The notes beneath the pieces are model-generated. The model was given only the letters and a program-made list of their open reading frames with translations. It searched no databases and was not told where the DNA came from. Shown here in pieces: positions 7,529-10,199 of a stretch of DNA of 10,199 nt. The number at the start of each line of letters is the position of its first letter. The first letter of the stretch is position 1. The position numbers were made by a program, and so were the translations under genes. This DNA is from Smittium mucronatum (Eukaryota; Kickxellomycota; Harpellomycetes; Harpellales; Legeriomycetaceae): positions 25,520 to 35,718 of the forward strand of contig LSSL01000087.1 of the NCBI GenBank assembly GCA_001953115.1, in the 5' to 3' direction.

Positions 7529-7554
7529 GGGGGGGGGGTGGGAGGTGGGAGGGG
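7529..7554 (+). other. G-quadruplex motif
   Basis: Four G-tracts occur on +: 7529-7538 (ten G), 7540-7542, 7547-7549 and 7551-7554, with loops of 1, 4 and 1 nt. This meets the standard G3+N1-7 definition with short, stabilising loops. It lies 310 nt upstream of the MBF1 ATG, with the G-rich strand as the MBF1 template. Confidence 0.75.
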
Positions 7555-7611
7555 CTTAATGCTGGCTAGCCTTTAGATATAAAACAAGCCTGCCCATCTA
7601 GAGCTTGGCCC

Positions 7612-7658
7612 ATTGGGGAGTAAGGGCCAATGCCGAATTACCTTGATGCTATTGGCCC
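7612..7658. promoter_or_regulatory. CCAAT-box cluster with inverted repeat
   Basis: CCAAT cores occur three times: ATTGG (7612-7616), CCAAT inside GGGCCAAT (7624-7631) and ATTGG inside ATTGGCCC (7651-7658). The last two 8-mers are exact reverse complements separated by 19 nt. Clustered CCAAT boxes are typical NF-Y sites of housekeeping promoters, and MBF1 is the only secure gene nearby. Confidence 0.45.
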
Positions 7659-7734
7659 CATCTCATCCGTAGTTTCTCTGACACTTCCTAAAGAGTAGAG
7701 CTGTAAATCTATTGGTTCTTGTTTTTCCTTCTAG

Positions 7735-8014
7735 AACTTTCTTATATGAATCCATCTACCCGATTATATCCAATCAGCGACAGAGTGGTGTTTGGCAGAG
7801 ACTATTTATGACCCATCCCACTTGGCTCCCAATCTCAGCTGGTGAAGAAAAAATTAAAAAAGAACATTGCCTAGCCTTCTTTTCTTTCCTTCTACCAATT
7901 CCATTCTCTCCTTATTGGGCACATCTTTGCCCCTTACCTCGCCTATTTCCAACCACACCCCCCTCCCCCAATATTAAACCACCAGCATCGTACCAAGAAC
8001 TTGTGGAAAAATAA
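7735..8014 (+). other. Open frame behind an acceptor-like site, doubtful exon
   Basis: A pyrimidine run followed by ctag (AG 7733-7734) makes a good-looking 3' splice site, and the frame after it stays open for 93 codons to TAA at 8012-8014. The first half (about LYESIYPIISNQRQ) looks moderately protein-like. The second half is rich in Pro, Phe and Leu because the DNA is pyrimidine-rich. The first in-frame ATG is at 7808. I recognise no domain and found no phase-compatible link to the frame at 8299. It is more likely chance than coding. Confidence 0.15.
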
Positions 8015-8016
8015 TA

Positions 8017-8298
8017 AAGTTGCGTGACTGATGGCGAATTTCCAATTGACCTACAGGACATCCGCTTACTTTTTGGCCACTAAATCTTTCCAATTAGTCG
8101 CTTTTTTGAAAAAAGTGCATTTCACTGGAACTATTGATTTTTGCTGGCTATTTTATTTTTAGTCTTGAGTTTTAATAGGTACAGCCAAAAGGTTATTTCT
8201 TGAATGCCTTCAAGTCCAGAAATCAATTATTCATCCCCATTCTATTTTTAAATTCCCTTTACTCTCTCCCTTGGTCAAATCCAACCGCACATTTCTAG
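8017..8298. other. Non-coding stretch, no gene seen
   Basis: No coding or RNA signal is seen between 8017 and about 8219. From 8220 to 8296 the + strand lacks any AG and is rich in pyrimidines (ctctctccc near 8262), which would suit the end of an intron. Confidence 0.4.
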
Positions 8299-8416
8299 CG
8301 AACTCCCTCGATACTTATTGGTGAACACTACTCGCACGGATGCGGGATTTTATTTAGAGTTGAAGGGTGGTACAAATAGCACAGTAGCGGAATCCCAAAA
8401 AGCTAATAATGTCTAA
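8299..8416 (+). CDS. Candidate terminal exon, Ig-like hint (partial)
   Basis: After a 77-nt AG-free, pyrimidine-rich tract and an acceptor (ttctag, AG 8297-8298), a frame of 38 codons runs from 8300 to TAA at 8414-8416. One base (8299) would complete a split codon. The peptide starts ELPRYLLVNTTRTDAGFY and ends SQKANNV. The words VNTTRTDAGFY resemble the DAGxYxC F-strand signature of immunoglobulin domains, but the expected cysteine is replaced by Glu, so the link is weak. AATAAA follows 195 nt after the stop. A frame this long can occur by chance, so the support is composition plus the splice and poly(A) context. Upstream exons were not found. Confidence 0.22.
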
Positions 8417-8610
8417 ACGGGGACCCTTTCATTTCCCCACCCCCTCCCACATCTCCTCCATTTCGAATTGTTCGCTTTTTCTTTTTTTTATTCGTCATTT
8501 TTGCCCATTTTTTGACCCCTTAGAACAAAATCAAATCATTTCCTTTCTCCTCTCCAATCCAATCCAAACCCCAATCTCCGGCCTTCTCCTCTTTATTTCG
8601 CATCCACAAC

Positions 8611-8616
8611 AATAAA
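8611..8616 (+). terminator. AATAAA, possible poly(A) signal (+)
   Basis: A canonical hexamer followed by G/T-containing sequence (8633-8655). It would end a transcript carrying the candidate exon at 8299-8416. In DNA this AT-rich, the hexamer alone is weak evidence. Confidence 0.3.
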
Positions 8617-8877
8617 AATTGCAGCATAAATCGTGGCAAATGGTTTCTTTGACCCCGTCGTTTCCCGTAGATAAATAAAGTACTACCGGATATATTAATA
8701 TCACTGGCGCACTCTACGTTCTCCGTATATTTATATTTTATTGGTTATATTTTTTATAATATGCAAATATACTCTAGTGGTAGCAAATAAGAGCACGATT
8801 AGCTTACTGATGATGTAAGGAATCGAGTCTTTTTTTTTTTACTCTTTCGAGATGGATTCTTTTATCAGTCCACTTTT

Positions 8878-8883
8878 TTTATT
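8878..8883 (-). terminator. AATAAA, possible poly(A) signal (-)
   Basis: On the minus strand AATAAA lies about 20 nt after the TAG (8905-8907) of the candidate terminal exon, a normal short 3' UTR arrangement. Confidence 0.35.
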
Positions 8884-8904
8884 CTTTTTACTAATGGAAA
8901 AGGC

Positions 8905-9060
8905 CTAGAGCGAAAGATCTTCATGCCTGTAACTACCCTTGCCCCAGCCACCTTTAAATCCAACTGTTGCATAACTTGCGTCCAATGGTAGCAAAAAATT
9001 GCTTACCCCAATTTCACCATTTACTTGATCTAACAGCACAATTTTATGCCCGATGGATCT
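8905..9060 (-). CDS. Candidate terminal exon, unknown Gly-rich C-terminus
   Basis: On minus, a frame of 51 codons runs from a possible acceptor (ccaag, AG at 9062-9061, with TACTAAA as a branch-like word ~14 nt before) to TAG at 8905-8907. The frame is closed by TAA at 9072-9070 and contains no Met, so it can only be an internal or last exon. The peptide begins RSIGHKIVLLDQVNGEIGV and has a Gly/aromatic patch, GFKGGWGKGSYRHEDLSL, at its end. The Gly, Trp and Asp content is unusual for translated AT-rich noise. GWGK resembles an amidation plus basic cleavage signal of a peptide precursor, which is speculative. AATAAA follows at once. GGG|GTAAGC inside the frame is also a possible donor. Length alone is not significant. 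I do not recognise the protein, and further exons would lie above 9060. Confidence 0.25.
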   Translation of the reverse strand, partial: RSIGHKIVLLDQVNGEIGVSNFLLPLDASYATVGFKGGWGKGSYRHEDLSL

Positions 9061-9580
9061 CTTGGCATTTTAGTAAATTGAGAATCATAGTACTGATGTT
9101 ATCGAAACTGTCTAGTTTTCTAGCTTAACCAAAACAGCATGGGAAAAAAAAGAGGTATGCTGATAAAACAACTGCTCTAGTTGCTCCCGACATTTAATAC
9201 TGGAATTTTTAATCTCACTAGTATTTATATGTACAAGTTTAATATCGACCATTCTCACTCATTTATCTCTACATTTGAAAAGTCTCATCTTTTTCGGGGC
9301 AGATAGTACACAAATGGCTTACATTTTTAATTCAATGCAACAAATAAAAAAAACAGTCCGTCCTTAATTAAATCAAGTTATTGAGGAAATTGAAATTTTC
9401 ACTATGCTTCAAATAGGAGTGGGGAAAAAGTTTGGGTCCAGAAAGGGGTTAGAGTCGTTTCTTTTAATGCTCAGTATATACTCTCCACCACCTCTCCGTC
9501 ATAATTTTTATTCCTGGAATTGGCGAAAATGAATAAAACTTTATGATTTCCTATCTCTTGATATATAGGTCGTACATAAA
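9061..9580. other. AT-rich DNA, no gene seen
   Basis: No secure gene. On minus the only short start-to-stop frame of note is 12 codons around 9505-9470. If the exon at 8905-9060 is real, this would be its preceding intron. Confidence 0.4.
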
Positions 9581-9594
9581 CCCCCCCCCCCCCC
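9581..9594 (+). repeat. C14 homopolymer
   Basis: Fourteen consecutive C on + (G14 on minus) inside AT-rich DNA. It can form G-quadruplex or i-motif structures and is a likely site of length variation and of sequencing error. Confidence 0.8.
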
Positions 9595-10199
9595 ACGTAG
9601 TTGAACCCCTTAAGTGTAACTAACCCGTATTCCGCGATTCAAGCCCTTAAAGTGAATCAGCCATTATTAGTTTCATTTATCCAATTTATATTTAGATAGA
9701 ATTATAAGAATCCAATTAAATTATTTTATACCGATTTGGGCAATTTGAATAAGAATTACTATGAGATTTTCATTATACTCAAATAAAAATAATAATTTCT
9801 ATAAAAAAAATAAACACAGAACGATTTTTTGCTGAATCTTTATCTTTGTAAGATAATTAGAAAAGGGATATATTAATAATCCACTAATTTTTTTTCAATA
9901 AAAAAAAGATATTGGTTTATAATAACCAATATTTTCATTATGATTTATCCGATTATTAAATTCAAAAAATATTGTTTTTTAAAATCACAAATATAATTAA
10001 TTTATCTAAATCAGATTGCTCTGATTCAAATTTAAGCCGATGATTTGTTTTTTTCAGGAAATTTAAGAGTATATCTGTATATTAACTTTTCCAATAGAAT
10101 TTTCAATCTTATTTAAATCGGAAGCTTGGATGATTTGGCAACAAATAACCATTAAACTTTATTAAAATTCTTCTAGGTATAAGAATCTATTTTTTATTT
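9595..10199. other. Very AT-rich DNA, no gene seen
   Basis: Apart from the small hairpin at 9909-9932 I see only A/T-rich low-complexity sequence, with no frame or RNA gene worth reporting. Confidence 0.6.
9909..9932. repeat. Perfect 9-bp inverted repeat with CCAAT arms
   Basis: ATATTGGTT (9909-9917) and AACCAATAT (9924-9932) are exact reverse complements around TATAAT. It could form a small hairpin, and no following T-run suggests a terminator role. Confidence 0.5.

Larger units (their letters stand above)
7220..7700 (-). promoter_or_regulatory. MBF1 upstream region
   Basis: No gene is seen. No convincing TATA box faces MBF1 at a normal distance (TATAGATAAA on minus near 7312-7321 is the nearest). 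CCAAT motifs at 7612-7658 and a G-quadruplex motif at 7529-7554 suggest a TATA-less housekeeping promoter with a leader of a few hundred nt. A donor-like AAG|GTAATT on minus at 7642/7641 and a stronger GAG|GTAAGG at 7938/7937 leave room for an intron in the leader. A TATAAAA (7578-7584) faces + and has no clear gene behind it. Confidence 0.4.
8417..8904. other. Pyrimidine-rich then AT-rich spacer
   Basis: 8430-8600 is strongly C/T-rich on + (runs of CCCC and CTCC), which explains the 68-codon frame at 8409-8615. A poly(A) signal is at 8611-8616. 8690-8800 is AT-rich. No gene is supported. If the two candidate exons either side are real, this is the space between two converging transcripts. 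Confidence 0.4.

Noticed and set aside
8409..8615. 68-codon plus-strand Pro/Phe/Ser-rich frame from an ATG
   Set aside because: It is explained by the C/T-rich DNA; the stop codon of the 8299 frame lies in another phase, and there is no recognisable protein.
8765..8841. tRNA- or tRNA-SINE-like segment (A-box-like agtggtagc, B-box-like ggaatcgagtc, then a T run)
   Set aside because: The boxes are imperfect and no T-arm, D-arm or acceptor stem pairs, so it is most likely chance.
9470..9505. Minus-strand 12-codon frame MTERWWRVYTEH with a donor-like GAGAG|GTGGTG
   Set aside because: Too short, mediocre start context, and no link in phase to the 8905-9060 frame was found.
1..10199. CRISPR array, prophage, restriction or other bacterial defence system
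   Set aside because: No spaced identical repeats and no bacterial gene organisation; MBF1 and the splice/poly(A) context are eukaryotic.

Overview
This window looks like AT-rich animal nuclear DNA. It has long gene-free stretches, eukaryotic promoter, splice and polyadenylation signals, and one clearly recognisable conserved gene, multiprotein bridging factor 1 (MBF1/EDF1). There is no sign of bacterial operons, Shine-Dalgarno sites or CRISPR. The MBF1 sequence is of animal type. My best guess for the source is an arthropod, perhaps a crustacean such as a parasitic copepod, but nothing here proves it.

Layout. 1-451: no supported gene. 452-1970: two oppositely oriented arrays of degenerate ~21-nt units flank ~1.1 kb of plain AT-rich DNA; a 77-nt block differs at only one base between the arms, so this is a young inverted duplication or a foldback-like element. 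2046-2126: a CCAAT, GC-box and TATA series that reads like a real core promoter, followed by leader-like sequence without a long reading frame. 2504-5340: AT-rich, no gene seen, possibly intron. 5363-5440: a 22-nt tandem repeat built from alternating 10- and 12-nt half-units. 5674-5825: a 150-nt AG-free, pyrimidine-rich stretch ending in AG, which looks like a 3' splice site.

5849-7219 is the coding island. A 282-residue protein of unknown function lies on +, with an acylation-type MGCxxC start, ten cysteines in its first 30 residues and a serine-rich tail. It is tail-to-tail with MBF1 on -, with only 78 bases between the two stop codons. A plausible but unproven model is that the promoter at 2118 drives a non-coding first exon spliced to the 282-residue exon.

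7220-10199: MBF1 upstream DNA with a CCAAT-box cluster and a strong G-quadruplex motif, then a pyrimidine-rich stretch. Two weak candidate terminal exons point toward each other: + 8299-8416 (poly(A) signal 8611) and - 8905-9060 (poly(A) signal 8878). The last ~1 kb is AT-rich and contains only a C14 run and a small stem-loop.

Only the two proteins at 5849-7219 are secure. All work was by eye, with no homology search.
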